Position numbers and translations under genes: made by a program
Assembly (NCBI RefSeq): GCF_965363235.1
Contig: NC_134841.1
Location: 49,497,078 to 49,561,077 of the forward strand
Direction of reading: 5' to 3'
Origin: Mytilus galloprovincialis
Lineage: Eukaryota > Mollusca > Bivalvia > Mytilida > Mytilidae
DNA: 64,000 bases
The notes under the pieces: model-generated
The model's input: only the letters and a program-made list of their open reading frames with translations
The model's database searches: none
What the model was told of the DNA's origin: nothing
Part shown: piece after piece, positions 1 through 13,105 of the stretch
Numbering within the stretch: position 1 is the first letter of the stretch
Layout of the letters: every line of letters starts with the position of its first letter

Positions 1-1910
1 GTTAATAGAAATCTATGAAATTTTGACACAAGGTTTATGACCACAAAAGAACGGTTGGGATTGATTTTGGGAGTTTAGGTTTCAACAGTTTAGGAATTAG
101 GGGCCAAAAAAGGGCCCAAATAAGCATTATTCTTGGTTTTCGCACAATAACTTTAGTTTAAGTAAATAGAAATCAATGGAATTTAAACATAATGTTAATG
201 ACTACAAAAGGAAGGTTGGTATTGATTTTGGGAGTTTAGGTCCCAACAGTTTAGGAATTAGGGGCCAAAAAGGGACCCAAATAAGCATTTTTCTTGGTTT
301 TCGCACCATAACGTTAGTATAAGTAAATAGAAATCTATGAAATTTAAACACAAGGTTTATGACCATAAAAGGAAGGTTGGTATTGATTTTGGGAGTTTTG
401 GTCCCAACAGAATAAGGGGCCCAAAGGGTCCAAAATTAAACTGTTTGATTTCATCAAAATTGAATAATTGGGGTTCTTTGATATGCCGAATCTAACTGTC
501 ATGACTGTGTATGTAGATTCTTAACTTTTGGTCCCGTTTTCAAATTGGTCTACATTAAGGTCCAAAGGGTCCAAAATTAAACTTAGTTTGATTTTGACAA
601 AAAATGAATCAGTTAGGTTCTTTGATATGCTGAATCTAAAAATGTACTTAGATTCTTGATTATTGGCCCAGTTTTCAAGTTGGTCCAAATCGGGGTCCAA
701 AATTAAACTTTGTTTGTTTCATCAAAAATTGAATAAATGGGGTTCTTTGATATACCAAATCTAACTGTGTATGTAGATTCTTCATTTTTGGTCCTGTTTT
801 CAAATTGGTCTACACTTAAGTCCAAAGGGTCCAAAATTAAACTTAGTCTGATTTCAACAAAAATTGAAATCTTGGGGTTCTTTGATATGCTGAATCCAAA
901 AATGTACTTAGATTTTTTATTATGGGCCCAGTTTTCAAGTTGGTCCAAATCAGGATCTAAAATTATTATATTAAGTATTGTGCAATAGCAAGTCTTTTCA
1001 ATTGCACAGTATTGCGCAATGGCAAGAAATATCTAATTGCACAATATTGTGAAATAGCAAGATTTTTTTTTAATTGGAGTTATCTTTCTTTGTCCAGAAT
1101 CAACTTAAATCTTTGTTATATACAATATACAATGTATATTCACTTTTTACTACCAACTGATAAATTATAATAAATAACATTCAGTGATAACAAGCAGTTT
1201 TTTTTACATCTTAATATTTTATGATGTATTTAAATGAGTAGTTATTGTTGCAAACTCCATTAGAAATTTTAATTGAGATTTGTTTTGGAATAAGGGAAAG
1301 GGGGATGTGATTAAAAAAATTGGGTTCAATTTTTCTCATTTGAAATTTCATAAATAAAAAAGAAAATTTCTTCAAACATTTTTATGCCCCACCTACGATA
1401 GTAGAGGGGCATTATGTTTTCTGGTCTGTGCATCCGTCCGTCCGTCTGTCCGTTCGTTCGTCCGTCCGTCTGTCCCGCTTCAGGTTAAAGTTTTTAGTCA
1501 AGGTAGTTTTTGATGAAGTTTAAGTCCAATCGACTTCAAACGTAGTACACATGTCCCCTATGATATGATCTTTCTAATTTTAATGCCAAATTAGAGTTTT
1601 TACCCCAATTTCACGGTCCACTGAACATGGAAAATGATAGTGCGAGTGGGGCATTCGTGTACTGAGGACACATTCTTGTTTTGAGAGGATTAATATTCAA
1701 CAGCATAGTGAATTGCTCTAAGAGAAAACACAAATTTTAAGTTCATTAGAACACATTCATTCTGTGTCAGAAACCTATGCTGTGTCAACTATTTAATCAC
1801 AATCCAAATTTAGAGCTGAATCCAGCTTGAATGTTGTGTCCATACTTGCCCCAACCGTTCAGGGTTCAACCTCTGCGGTCGTATAAAGCTACGCCCTGCG
1901 GAGCATCTGG
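1..1910 (+). mobile_element. Dispersed repeat, TATACGACC family (3' part, left end outside window)
   Basis: The segment ends with GGTCGTATAAAGCT, then a GC-rich hairpin and CTGG followed by TT, the same 3' end as the copies at 24326-25309 and 49591-50563. Its first 410 bases hold about three tandem copies of a roughly 163-base unit ('aatagaaatctatgaaatt...'), followed at 430-960 by a second set of degenerate repeats built round 'ggttctttgatatgc'. A TATGCCCC-family element is inserted at 1383-1678. There is no coding sequence; the short open frames here are repeat text. Helentron-like affiliation is inferred from structure. Confidence 0.6.
1383..1678 (+). mobile_element. TATGCCCC-family non-autonomous element
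   Basis: It starts with a near-perfect hairpin (ATGCCCC ... GGGGCAT with inner arms CTAC and GTAG), continues through a CCGTCCGTCTGTCC tract, and ends with GTGGGGCAT, a small GTGT/ACAC hairpin and CTTG before T. GTGGGGCAT is complementary to the 5' end, giving asymmetric terminal inverted repeats. It is nested in the TATACGACC-family element and flanked by T on both sides with no obvious target duplication. Confidence 0.65.
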
Positions 1911-2096
1911 TTCCTTATTGATTAAAACTGTGATTGCATTTTTGTACTAAAATACAAATGTTTTACCTGTAAACAGCTAATTATCTTTCTGGAAAGGTGT
2001 TTTATTGTTGTCCTTATTAAACAATTAGACAACAACAATCTTAAAGCTTATATAAATATGTGTTGTAGTTGCAATTAAAATATTTTTATGCCCCAC

Positions 2097-3200
2097 CTAC
2101 GATAGTAGAGGGGCATTATGTTTTCTGGTCTGTGCCTCCGTTCGTCCCTTCATTCGTCCTGCTTCAGGTTAAAGTTTTTGGTCAAGGTAGTTTTTGATGA
2201 AGCTGAAGTCCAATCAACTTGAAACTTAGTACACTGGTTGCTTATGATATGATCTTTCTAATTTTAAAGCCAAATTAGACTTTTGACCCCAATTTCACGG
2301 TCCACTGAACATAGAAATGAAAGTGCGAGTTTCAGGTTAAAGTTTTTAGTCAAGGTAGTTTTTGATGAAGCTGAAGTCCAATCAACTTGAAACTTAATAC
2401 ACTTGTTGCTTATGATATGATCTTTCTAATTTTAAAGCCAAATTAGACTTTTGACCCCAATTTCATGGTCCACTGAACATAGAAATGAAAGTGCGAGTTT
2501 CAGGTTAAAGTTTTTGGTCAAGGTAGTTTTTGATGAAACTGAAGTCCAATCAACTTGAAACTTAGTACACTGGTTGCTTATGATATGATCTTTCTAATTT
2601 TAAAGCCAAATTAGACTTTTGACCCCAATTTTATGGTCCACTGAACATAGAAATGAAAGTGCGAGTTTCAGGTTAAAGTTTTTGGTCAAGGTAGTTTTTG
2701 ATGAAGCTGAAGTCCAATCAACTTGAAACTTAGTACACTTGTTGCTTATGATATGTTCTTTCTAATTTTAAAGCAAAATTAGACTTTTGACCCCGATTTC
2801 ACGGTCCACTGAACATAGAAATGAAAGTGCGAGTTTCAGGTTAAAGTTTTTGGTCAAGGTAGTTTTTGATGAAGCTGAAGTCCAATCAACTTGAAACTTA
2901 GTACACTTGTTGCTTATGATATGATCTTTTAATTTTAAAGCCAAATTAGACTTTTGACCCAATTTCATGGTCTACTGAACATAGAAAATGAAATTGAGAG
3001 TTTCGGGTTAAAGTTTTTGGTCAAGGTAGTTTTTGATGAAGTTGAAGACCAAACAACTTGAAACTTAGTACACATGTTCCATATGGTATGATCTTACTAA
3101 ATTTATTGCAAATTTAGATTTTTTATCCAATTTCACGGTCCATTGGACATGGAAATTGATAGTGCGAGTGGGGCATCCGTGTACTTAGGACACATTCTTG
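2097..3200 (+). mobile_element. TATGCCCC-family element with expanded tandem core
   Basis: Same 5' hairpin and same GTGGGGCAT...CTTG 3' end as the 1383-1678 copy, but 1.1 kb instead of 0.3 kb because the core has been amplified into about six tandem units. The T-flanked ends and family text make the boundaries reliable to a few bases. Confidence 0.7.
2163..3010 (+). repeat. Tandem array, 168-bp unit, about five full copies
   Basis: The motif 'ttcaggttaaagttttt' recurs at about 2163, 2331, 2499, 2667, 2835 and 3002, a spacing of 167-168 bases. Units differ by only a few substitutions, while the last, partial unit is more diverged. The array is the amplified core of the surrounding TATGCCCC-family element. 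Confidence 0.85.
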
Positions 3201-5862
3201 TTTTTCATTCTTTGATTTTTCATGCACTGCTGTTATTTAGAAATATGAAATATTAAAAGTTAAAGTTAGAAAGCCCAAGGTGATTTCAGTGAAAGAGGTG
3301 TGAATCACAATGTACATACATGTACATGTCAGTTTGGAACAACTCTGGACTTTAATCAGATTATTATATATTTTAGTAAGTAACTGAAACATGGTTATAA
3401 TTATTACTTGTATTTTTGGCATCAAGTGTGCAGATTTGAGATTTGGTGTCATTTAGTTAGGTTAAAAAAAGTCACCTGGTCAGAAATGTGATGTATTTAT
3501 TTTGTTTTTCCTATGAAGTTGCCAACTTGGCAATAGTTTGAATATCTCTGACTAACATTTGAGTTCAAAAGATTTTCTACCATTGGAATAGATTGTTTTG
3601 CTGTTCAAATTTTTTTGATTTGAACATGACATCAATAGGAGTCTATTGTAGCTGAAATGTGTGTCTGATGTACAAAATGTATCTATCAGATGAGTGTTTG
3701 AAATTTCTAAAATGCACTAAACATTTATAGTTGGTAGGAAGATAAATGTTTAAAATTTTAAAGGGAAATATTATATATAGTGCTTACTTCAAAATAGTTA
3801 TACACTTTAAATGAAAAACTTGAGGGAAACTTTCAAAGCACAAAAAAGGCTACATAGGCAATTTGAAACAAAACTTTTGGACTTTTACATACATGTACAA
3901 TATGCAGATAGATCTCACTAAAAACTTTGACATATGAATTTTCATAAACCATAATAATTTTTCTCAAAAGTTGAAAATTCTACCATTGGATTGGTAAGAT
4001 CCTGAATGAACAATAAATAAGGAAATCATCAAATCAAAAGAACTTGAACATTAATTTTATTGCATTTTTTTAACAATTCAAATGAAAAGGGGAAGGGCTT
4101 AGATTTTATTCCTTGTTAGGCTAACATGCCTCAGATTTTAAATTTTATAAACTGAGTTAACAATATCTTGAGACCATATATCCTGAATAATGGAGTCCTA
4201 CTTACTAGACTTAAGATGATTGATTTGAAAAATAAAGGGTGGTAATTTTACTATAGGCATGATAGAAGATTTTTTTATAATTTTCAGTGATTTGGAATGT
4301 GTCAATTACAACAAAGGGGTCTCATTATCTTTCATGTTAACAGGTACACACCTATTTGTAGGTCGTGTAGGTGGTACTTTTCATTATATTAAAAAAAACA
4401 TCTAAATCCAGGTGGTACTTATCAGTAGCATTAATACAGTAAAAGTATTGATTACGGGAGGGGGGGGGGGGGGGAGTCTGCCAATTGTGATCATTGTAAT
4501 TTATTTAATTGGAGCTGGTGCAGGAAGAATCTTTTTACTTGACCAAACCAAATTCAAGTCCTTCTTTGTACATTTCTGCCATTAAAATCAAAATAGATGC
4601 ATAGAGTCAATTTGCATATATTTATGTGAGTTTGAAGCTTTTATTTTACACCTTTTTCAAAAACATGAGAAAATTATGAATCTTGTTTTTCCTAAAAACT
4701 GAATAAGTTTATAATTTTTAGGCAATTACTTTTGGATGTCCTGCTTGAAAAAAATTATGATTCTAAGGCACCAACTTTTTGATGCCCTGCATGCATGAAT
4801 AAGTTTATAATTGTTAAACGTAATATTTAATAAACATGAGGTGAACTTGTCATCCTGTTTACTAAGATAACTCATCCCTTTCGCACCTTTCACTTAATGC
4901 AATCTACTCTTATTAACAGGAACTGTCTATTAATTCTTCACCTGGATGTCATGCCCACGTATTTACATTTGTATAATAATTATTTTAAATATAGTTAGTC
5001 ATTTTAATATCATGATTGATTTTCATACTTTCTTTCATAAATAATGCAGTGAAAATTTATGAACAGCAATACAAGGTTAAAACCTTTACAGGTGTATTAG
5101 GACCAGATCAAAGAATTGAAAAACTATTGATATCATATACATCATGTACATACATTTGATGTATTCACATTTTTAGTATGATCAACAAAGTAAATCTCCT
5201 GACCCCTAAAATCAAATAAATGCTCTATATTATATGTACATGTATATATTATTCGTCTAAACATGAGCCCAACAATGTTAGATCTGTAAATTTGCCTTCA
5301 AATTATACATGTTTATATATATTTATTTACATATTTTAATGAGATATGTGAAATGATGGAATCTGTGAGCTTAGTTCATGAGAGTTTAAAAAGGCATGAA
5401 AGGAAATTAAATCAAGGCAATATTTATTTTCTACTTTGAATAGAGCATAATGACTTCAGTTGAAACATGATAGATAATGTCACTAAAAGATTGGAAAACT
5501 TTAGTTGAATTTATTTTTAAATTCTTCATGTTGATAAATAAAAACTTTTAGACTGTATTGAGAGTAAATAAAGGAATTGGCAATTATTTGGAGGCCTTAT
5601 TTTTCAAATTCACTGCAGTGCATGTGCAGAAATGTACATATTTACATATATGTAACATCAAAACATACAAACAGTTGACCCTTAAGCTAGGTAATGTCAG
5701 TCTTCATGCTAAACCACAGGCCCTGGCTTTCAGGCCTGTAAAAACCAACTCTACAGGCCAACAGAATCAAACTAAAATTTTCCATAAGTTCAGTTTCGGG
5801 CCTGTTGATTAAAAGTTTATCATGAAGACTTTGATAATATAAGGATTTTTTATACTGTAAAT
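3201..5862. other. AT-rich intergenic DNA, no gene seen
   Basis: No open frame with coding character and no recognisable RNA gene. Contains a G run at about 4459-4474 and scattered 'tacatgta' palindromes. Confidence 0.5.
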
Positions 5863-5985
5863 AAAATTGAAAATGGAAATGGGGAATATGTCAAAAAGAC
5901 AACAACCTGACCTATGAGCAGATAACAGCTGAAAGTTCATCAATGCATTTTCAGTACAGCGAGAAAATCCTGCACCCGTGAGAAA
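5863..5985 (-). mobile_element. 3'-end fragment of a Naiad-type Penelope-like element
   Basis: The text 'aaaattgaaaatggaaatggg' onward, through 'gtcaaaaagacaacaacctgacc' to 'ctgcacccg', matches in order the 3' end of the Naiad copies at 32015 (minus strand) and at the right ends of the plus-strand copies near 39977 and 56581. Only the last ~120 bases are present, as expected for a strongly 5'-truncated retrocopy. Confidence 0.6.
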
Positions 5986-7586
5986 GTACCATTACATTAC
6001 TGCATAGACTTCTCAGATGTTATAAATTACCCAAGAGTTAAGGTTAAGTAACATCTTTGTGGCAAATAAGAAGAAATCAATATTGTTTTCATCATAGACA
6101 GTTTATTGCTGATTCCTTCTTTAATCAGGTTGATACGACTTTTAGGAATAGTAAAGATAAATCTATATATTGTGTACTTTTGGTTTAATTTCCATTTACC
6201 TGATGTTTCTCGGAACAACAAACTCCTGTAAACAGATCAATTTTGAAATACTTAGAAATCAATGTTTTCGTGAAATAAAACCTGAAGTAAATTAGTTACT
6301 GGCACTGCAGAGGTTTGCTGTTTACTTCAGTTTTGTTTTTAATTATCTTGTATCGAGAAAAAAACAAAATTCACTGAAAAATTAATAAATTTAAATTAAA
6401 AAAATATCACCAAACTGCAAAGTGAAAAATGAATTATATATATTGAATAATCTTTAATGATGTACTATATTTTGATATTGTTTAAATGTACTTGGGGTTT
6501 TAATAATCCTTGTCTGCTCATTGCAGGCCAAAGAAAGGTTATGTATAATAAGCCGGAAGAATGTAGATACATGTATAAGATATATAACTTGGAATAGTTA
6601 ACTGACAAGCCTGTTGGGCAAACGTAGTAAATGTGCAGTCATAATAAAATTTTAAAGGCCTGCAGAAGAGTAAAACTTCTTGATCACACGGAAATCTTCA
6701 ACTGTCATAAGACTCATTGGACTATAACCATGTGCAGAGTAATGTCTTTTTACTTTCCTTGTTTCCAGTTGTCACAAATGTTATATCTGTTTATCATGTA
6801 GTGATCAGATCATTATATTTATAGTGATATTCCTTATTTTAAGTTCATGTGTAGAGATTGTTTGATTGATGTATACATGCTTGTTCAGTGACAGATATTA
6901 CCTGGATATCTAGGATTAATAATTTATAACATTATAGTATGGTATATATATGAACATCTATCCTGTATTGTTCTCAATAGACTGAAGTGTCAGCTCATAA
7001 GGTCTACAGGAAGAGTTTGCTGTGGCATCCTTCTTTGACATCATTCTGACTCAAAGCTTAACAGTCTTTTCTTCTCCTAGTGCTTAGCAGACAACTATTA
7101 AAGCATCAGAATCCAATTTTAAAGTGCCAGGTATCAAACCCATAACCTTCAGCACTCCTGATAAACACAAGAGTGACAAGACCATGATAATGGTTGTAGA
7201 ATTTTATTCCTGGTTGTACCAGTATTGTGTACATATAGAACCAAGTGTTTGATATTGTTAGTAGCTGATCATTCCTTTTAGAGGTACATGTACATATTGT
7301 TATTGTATTATATTTGGTATAGGGAAGTTAAGTTCACCATTTTGTGTGTAATCTTTCTTGATGATGACTTATATATATTCCCTTTTTCTTTGTACGCTTT
7401 CATATCAATATGATAAGAAGCTTTTGTTGTTAAAGGAGAAACACTAGTGTTATAATCAGGATCTTGTGTAAATAGACTTTTAGGTATAAAGTGGATATTG
7501 AAAAGATTATGGTCACTCACACAGGGAAAATAATTAATCTATTTACAACCTGTATTATGACCTGTATCATGCTATAAATATATATA
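5986..7586. other. AT-rich intergenic DNA, no gene seen
   Basis: No supported coding or RNA feature. Confidence 0.45.
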
Positions 7587-7770
7587 CAGTGTAACCTGTG
7601 TTATCTGACTCACTGGGGGACAGGAAAAAAATGTTGAATTAAGGAGGGTGTTGGAATACTCAGTTATTTTTCTGCAAGGATAGGCATATTTTCAATTTGG
7701 GACCATAAAAAAGTGTTGGTTAATCGAGGATTTTGGAAAACTCAGGTGTCAGTTTAGGCAGGTTGCACTG
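7587..7770. mobile_element. pogo/Tigger-like MITE, 184 bp
   Basis: Ends are CAGTGTAACCTG and its inverted partner CAGGTTGCACTG (11 of 12 pairing), each next to TA. A TA target plus CAGTGnAACCTG termini is typical of pogo/Tigger-class MITEs. There is no internal coding sequence. Family assignment rests on the terminal motif only. Confidence 0.55.
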
Positions 7771-9381
7771 TATATGTTAATATTTGTATATGTATGACTC
7801 TGCTTGTGTTCATGTAACCCTGGTTGAATATTACGAAATTCAATGTGACTTTTATATTAATGTGCGCTATCCCTTTAAATTTTTAATATTTCACATACAA
7901 CTGTGGCTATGACTTTTGTCCTTCACATTCAGTGATTATTTATGGTAAAAGTAAGAAAGGGTAAATGTATTCATATAAATGCAGTATATATTATACTTAA
8001 AGTCAACTTTAGAGTCGCAGTAGGATGTTATAGATTATATGCCGTTAGGACTTCTATGTCTGGGTTAGTTCTACTTTTAATAGATATTGATATTTTCCTG
8101 TTGCAAATATTAGCTACAACTATGCAAAGATAGAATTCTATCTTTTGACATTTGATATTATTTGTATTAAATTTATATCATTTGAACAGCGTATATGACT
8201 TTATCACAAGATTTTATTTCATAGAAATACAAAAAAGCCTGAATTCAACCTTGAAAAGTTTGATTATTTTTTTTCTTTTCAATTCCTTCCAAACGGAAAC
8301 TGTTCAAATGAAAAAGATTTTAAACTGAATAATTTATTGTATATGGCCTAAATAACATGTTTAATACATTACCATATTACCTTGAAGCCAGATAATATTG
8401 ATCGTTTCATGCCAGGGATCACAGGTAAACAAATCATATATATATACATGTATATTTCAAATATATATTGCCGATATACTGTTGAGTAATAATTTCAATG
8501 GTCTATTGGTTTAATTATGAGAATATGGGTTTTAACTTCTCTTGAAAATGAAATGAAATGAAAAAAAAAAATATTTTTGGAATCGATCTTTTTGTATAGA
8601 AATAAAGAGGAATTGAAAAATTAAAAACCGTTGTATGTTTGTTAATAATAAAGGTAGTTTCTTTATTGATACCAAAAATAAATAGGTAAAATCCATAATA
8701 ATTCATCTAGTGATAAGACTGCAAACTGTTTTATGGTGACAGCAATAGTAACTGATCAAGTTGTTAAGAAGTAGTATTGATTTGGATGAATAGTGTTTCA
8801 GTTTTTAAAATGTATAAGGATAGACTTTTCATATTTTAATAGCAGGATGAAACTTGTGTGTGGTGCAGTTTTTATTATACAATGTAACTACTTTATATCA
8901 TGTTTTTCAACTTATTGTAAATGTACATATGTAAATGCATGTTTACAGTTAGATGTTGTAACAACAAAGTAATAAGCTATTAATACAACAGGAAATCAGA
9001 TGATTTATTTCCCAATCGAACGATTAAGTATAAAGTGTATACATTTTAGTATTAGCTGAAACTTAATCTTAGGTGAATTTTGTATAGGATAGTATTTGTA
9101 TATCATTTCTCAACCTTAACAACCAAACATTTATCAATCGCCAAAAAATTGTAGAACATTTATTTTAAAATAATTATGTGATTATATAAATAAAATTCAC
9201 CACTACCTTCAATTTATTCCTTATACATGTTATACAGATATCCATACTTGAAACTAAATTATCTTAAATTCTGAAGATAATGATTTAAAAAAAAGTAATG
9301 ATTAGTAATGTCAGTAACTGATTAAAATTACAAGAAGACATATGTACTTGTATGGCTTTAACAGATAAAGTTTCTTTTTAG
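7771..9381. other. AT-rich region upstream of the SKI-like gene
   Basis: No coding exon or promoter motif could be supported. The first visible coding exon of the downstream gene begins at a splice acceptor (AG at 9380-9381), so an untranslated first exon and the promoter probably lie in or before this stretch. Confidence 0.4.
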
Positions 9382-9416
9382 GGATAGTATGCGGAGATGT
9401 CAGCTGATCACCCAGC

Positions 9417-12042
9417 ATGCAGCATTGTAAACAGAGTGATTTTAATCCATTAGACATCTTAGCCACAGCTGCTGCATTGAAACAGACTGATAAACCTGAA
9501 ACGAAACAAAAAATTGTTATTGTCAAACCAAAAGAAGGAGTCAAAATCATAAATCCTAAAGATCATGCAACCTCCTCATGTTCAACAAATGAGAAAAAGA
9601 CAAACACAAAACCTATTGGATTGATTCGGACTACTAGCTTTGTTGAAGATGGTGTGAAAAAAGTCAAACTTACTATAAGTTCGGAGTTGGAGAAAATGCT
9701 CAATGAGCATAATTATGGAAGTATACAAAAAGTAAGCTCAGGAAATAAAACAGTTCTAAAATTGCCAGATGTTTTGTCCTTAGGGAATGATAAGAAAGTT
9801 ATTGTAAAACTTGTTGACAAATCAGGTGATCATGTGAACCGTGACCAGTTATTGGCAGGTGTAAATAGTACTGATAAAGATAGCCCCAAGGAAACGACTA
9901 CATCAAATCAAGAGAGTGGAAATGATGGGCACAAAGAGAATAAATCTGACCAAGTATGCGATGGTCAAAATACAGAGACATTGTCCGAAGATTTAGATAC
10001 AAAATTGCAGTCTTTAAAGGAAAGTAATCTGTCAGTTGAAGATCTAAGGAATGATTTAATCTTAGATCATGAAAATGGTGAATTAAAACATGTAGATTCA
10101 GAGGAGAGTTTGACTGAGAGCACTGGGAGAAAGGAATCCTGCTCCAGTTATACTGTACCAGTCTGTAAACCAGTTCAAATTGAGGATTTTGATGTTTGTA
10201 ATGAGAGGATAGACTCTGATATCAGGTCACCTGTTTATGAGGATATTGATTTTAATGAATCACATAAAACTCCACCCAATGATCAAACTATATTGGAATC
10301 TAATACAAACAGTGATCAGATTCTAAATATAAAACAGTCGATTGAAGAAGAAGAAGAAGAAAATCATGATCAAGACACAGCATTATTGACGAATACAGAA
10401 TATTCAATATCTACATGGTCAGATAAAGAGAATAAAATATTGGAGAAAGATGGAAAAAATCAATATGGTGATAATGAGATACTACCTGGTAAAGTAGACA
10501 CAGGTGCTAATAACATAGACAGATGTGACATGGGGAAGTCACAAGTTCTGGATAAAGTTGAAACATATGCCGCTGTTCATGAAAAACAGACTAACATTGA
10601 AGATACTTCGGAGGAAAGTCCATCCCTGGATAGTTATTCAAGCAGAGCCACATTTTCAATGCAAGATCATGAGTATGCTGAGAAATATTGTGATGACTCA
10701 TCAGAAAAAAGAAATGACAAACTCCATGATTTACATCTAGTAAATGAATTTTCACAAGACAGTGGCTTTAGTGATTCAGGATTATCACCTGACGGTTTAG
10801 AATCGAGAACATATAGACGTGATAGTCCATCTTTAATACCTGTCAAAACAGACATGTTACCTTCGTTTGATTTGAACGATGTCAATAAGGCAAGAGACGC
10901 AATTGTTGCTTTGGTAAATTCTAATGCGCTACCAGTCGTACCTCATGGGACTAATTCACAATCTAGTTCAACTAAAACATCACCAAAAGTTGGTAAATTT
11001 TCTATCGGAACATTTGCTTCTGTCTGTAACTCCACTCTTGGTCTTCAATCACCAGAAAAGAGTCAAATTGCATTCGGGCAAAGGATTGCCACTTCTCTTC
11101 TATCAAACAATATTTGTCAACAAAACAAAAGTGAAAGTGCTGTAACATGTGTTCAGAATAATTCAACTGAACATATTGAACATGATCATGACTATAGTCT
11201 TCCATATCATGCCAGACCAAGTAATATACCGTTCTCAGTTCAAAAGGTCAACAAGGAAATAGCTGGCAAGGGGAAAACAAAGGAGAAAAAGAGTGATGGA
11301 AATGAAAAAAGAATAAAGCGCTCAGGAAGTTCAGAGTCAAAAGAAGACAAAACATTTGATTTGATAACTGGAGAAAGTGAGAAAAAGAGCAACAAAAGTG
11401 AAAAACTGGCAGAATTCCTTAAGAATAGTACATCAGACTCAAAATTAAAAATTCAAGGAAGTTACAAAGATGATTTCGTTTATTTTCTTAATACAAATTT
11501 CCGTAGTCGAAGGAGAGCTAGTCAAGACATTCCACCGTCAGTACCATCAGATAAAATTATTGTGCCACTTCCTAAACCAGGGGATATCATTGTGCCCCAC
11601 TTGACAAACGAGGATTTGGAAGCCATTCGATTGGGTAAACATAGCACATTGTCAAATGGTCCACACGCTAATGGAAGTCTGTCATCAACAGTAACACAGA
11701 CGTCATTACCAGCCACTGTTTCTTCCGCGCTGAGAAACCAAACAAATGGCGTTATGACAGATATTGAAAGTGGAATCATTAATACAATATTAAGTATGGA
11801 AACTGAACCATGTGCCGATACCACTGACCCTGTATTGTTTGGAAATGGAAATGAAAATTTTAATATCAATTTCTCCGATCAGTTGACACCTGAACAAATG
11901 GAAATTTTATATAGTGCTGTGGATCAAGTCCAGAGTATTGACAGCACATCAAGTGATAAAGAAAACGCTGGTGACACAATACAGGGCAAAGGCGTGACGT
12001 CTGACCTGAATGGGGAACCAGCTTGTGTGGAAATCAAAACAG
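9417..12042 (+). CDS. SKI/SNO/DAC-like nuclear protein, coding exon 1 of 3
   Basis: This exon encodes residues 1-875 of a predicted 1435-residue protein (join 9417-12042, 17563-18112, 19857-20988; 4308 bases, frame kept at both junctions). It follows a splice acceptor at 9380-9381. The 9417 ATG is the first in this frame, since an in-frame TGA lies at 9405-9407; two out-of-frame ATGs at 9389 and 9396 precede it. The product is mostly low-complexity, Ser/Asp/Glu/Lys-rich and probably disordered, with an acidic run (EEEEEEN) near residue 308, a lysine-rich stretch near 620-680 and a more ordered patch containing KIIVPLPKPGDIIVP near 715-730. The exon ends at CAG|GTATGT; reading past it meets a stop at 12090. 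I do not recognise a specific orthologue. The later exons suggest a transcription corepressor. Confidence 0.85.
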
Positions 12043-12995
12043 GTATGTACAAGGCTAAAATTATAAATTCAATGAACCCATTCAACTATTAAAAGCTTTT
12101 AAGTATGTATTTGATAACCAGAAAAGGTTTGTATGTGGTTCACTGATAATAAATACCTTGGCCTTGGGGAAATTTATCTTGAAATTCAAATAATATATAT
12201 TATAACAGAAATAACCTAATAAAAATACAACATCCTGTACATTTTATATCAGAAATTGTTCATCTTGTCAGATTCAGACAGTTCATTTAAAAGTGTAACC
12301 AAATTTTCAGAATTATATGATTATAACAGCAACTTTAATCTGTTATTATAGTCTGGGACTTTAAGCTGAAGTGTTACTCTACAGTACGTGCTGTAATTTA
12401 AAAATTCTTCAAAATATTTGGATAATATTGACAAAGTAAAATTAATTGGCTGCTTGAGCTAGTTTATTCAAAGCTATTTGGTGCATACTGCTTTAAGTAC
12501 CAATAAAAATCAATTTACAAGTTTAATAGTAACAAGATCAGGATATTGGTCTTTATTAAAATATCCAATGTTCATGAATATTGGCCCAGATAGCACCAAA
12601 TGGTAAATCTAGGTGCAATTTGCATAAATTTTATTCCGAATATTTTTTCTGTCAACTTTTAAAAATAATTACTCCTATTCACCTGATTCACTGCATTGTT
12701 TAAAACAAAGCAAGTTTTTCCTAAGCACATGTGTTGTTCCTTTATTTAATCATTGTCTGAAATTAAAAGGGTAATTATATATAAGCCAATTATATATTGA
12801 TTTGAGGCCTTTAGCCAAACAGAAAGTACATGGTTTTCTTTGTTTTGAATTTAATATTTTATAACACAGTTATGTAATATTATACATGTATTAGAATCTA
12901 TTCATTTCTTGTTCTGAATAAGCTCACATGAAACAAAGAACATAACATGAAACCAAATAAAAAATAAGTATAAAAAGTTGTTCATAACAACTAAA

Positions 12996-13105
12996 CAGTG
13001 GTAGATCCAGAAAAGGGGGGGTCCAGGGATTTGAACCCTCTTTTTATTTTGACGATCAATGCATTTGAATGGGGACATATAGTTGGAACCCCCATTTTAT
13101 TATGG
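12996..13105. repeat. Degraded copy of the short GGATCCAG/GGATTCG repeat
   Basis: 'agatccagaaaagggggggtcc' followed by 'caatgcatttgaatggggacata' matches, in order, text in the better-preserved copies at 41284-41427 and 57411-57560. The right terminal inverted repeat is missing. Confidence 0.4.

Noticed and set aside
2163..3010. Tandem arrays (2.2 kb and 17 kb) as CRISPR
   Set aside because: Units are contiguous without unique spacers and the context is eukaryotic.
12043..12092. Reading on past 12042 in the SKI-like exon
   Set aside because: CAG|GTATGT is a good donor and the next exons continue the domain in frame; the extra residues look intronic.
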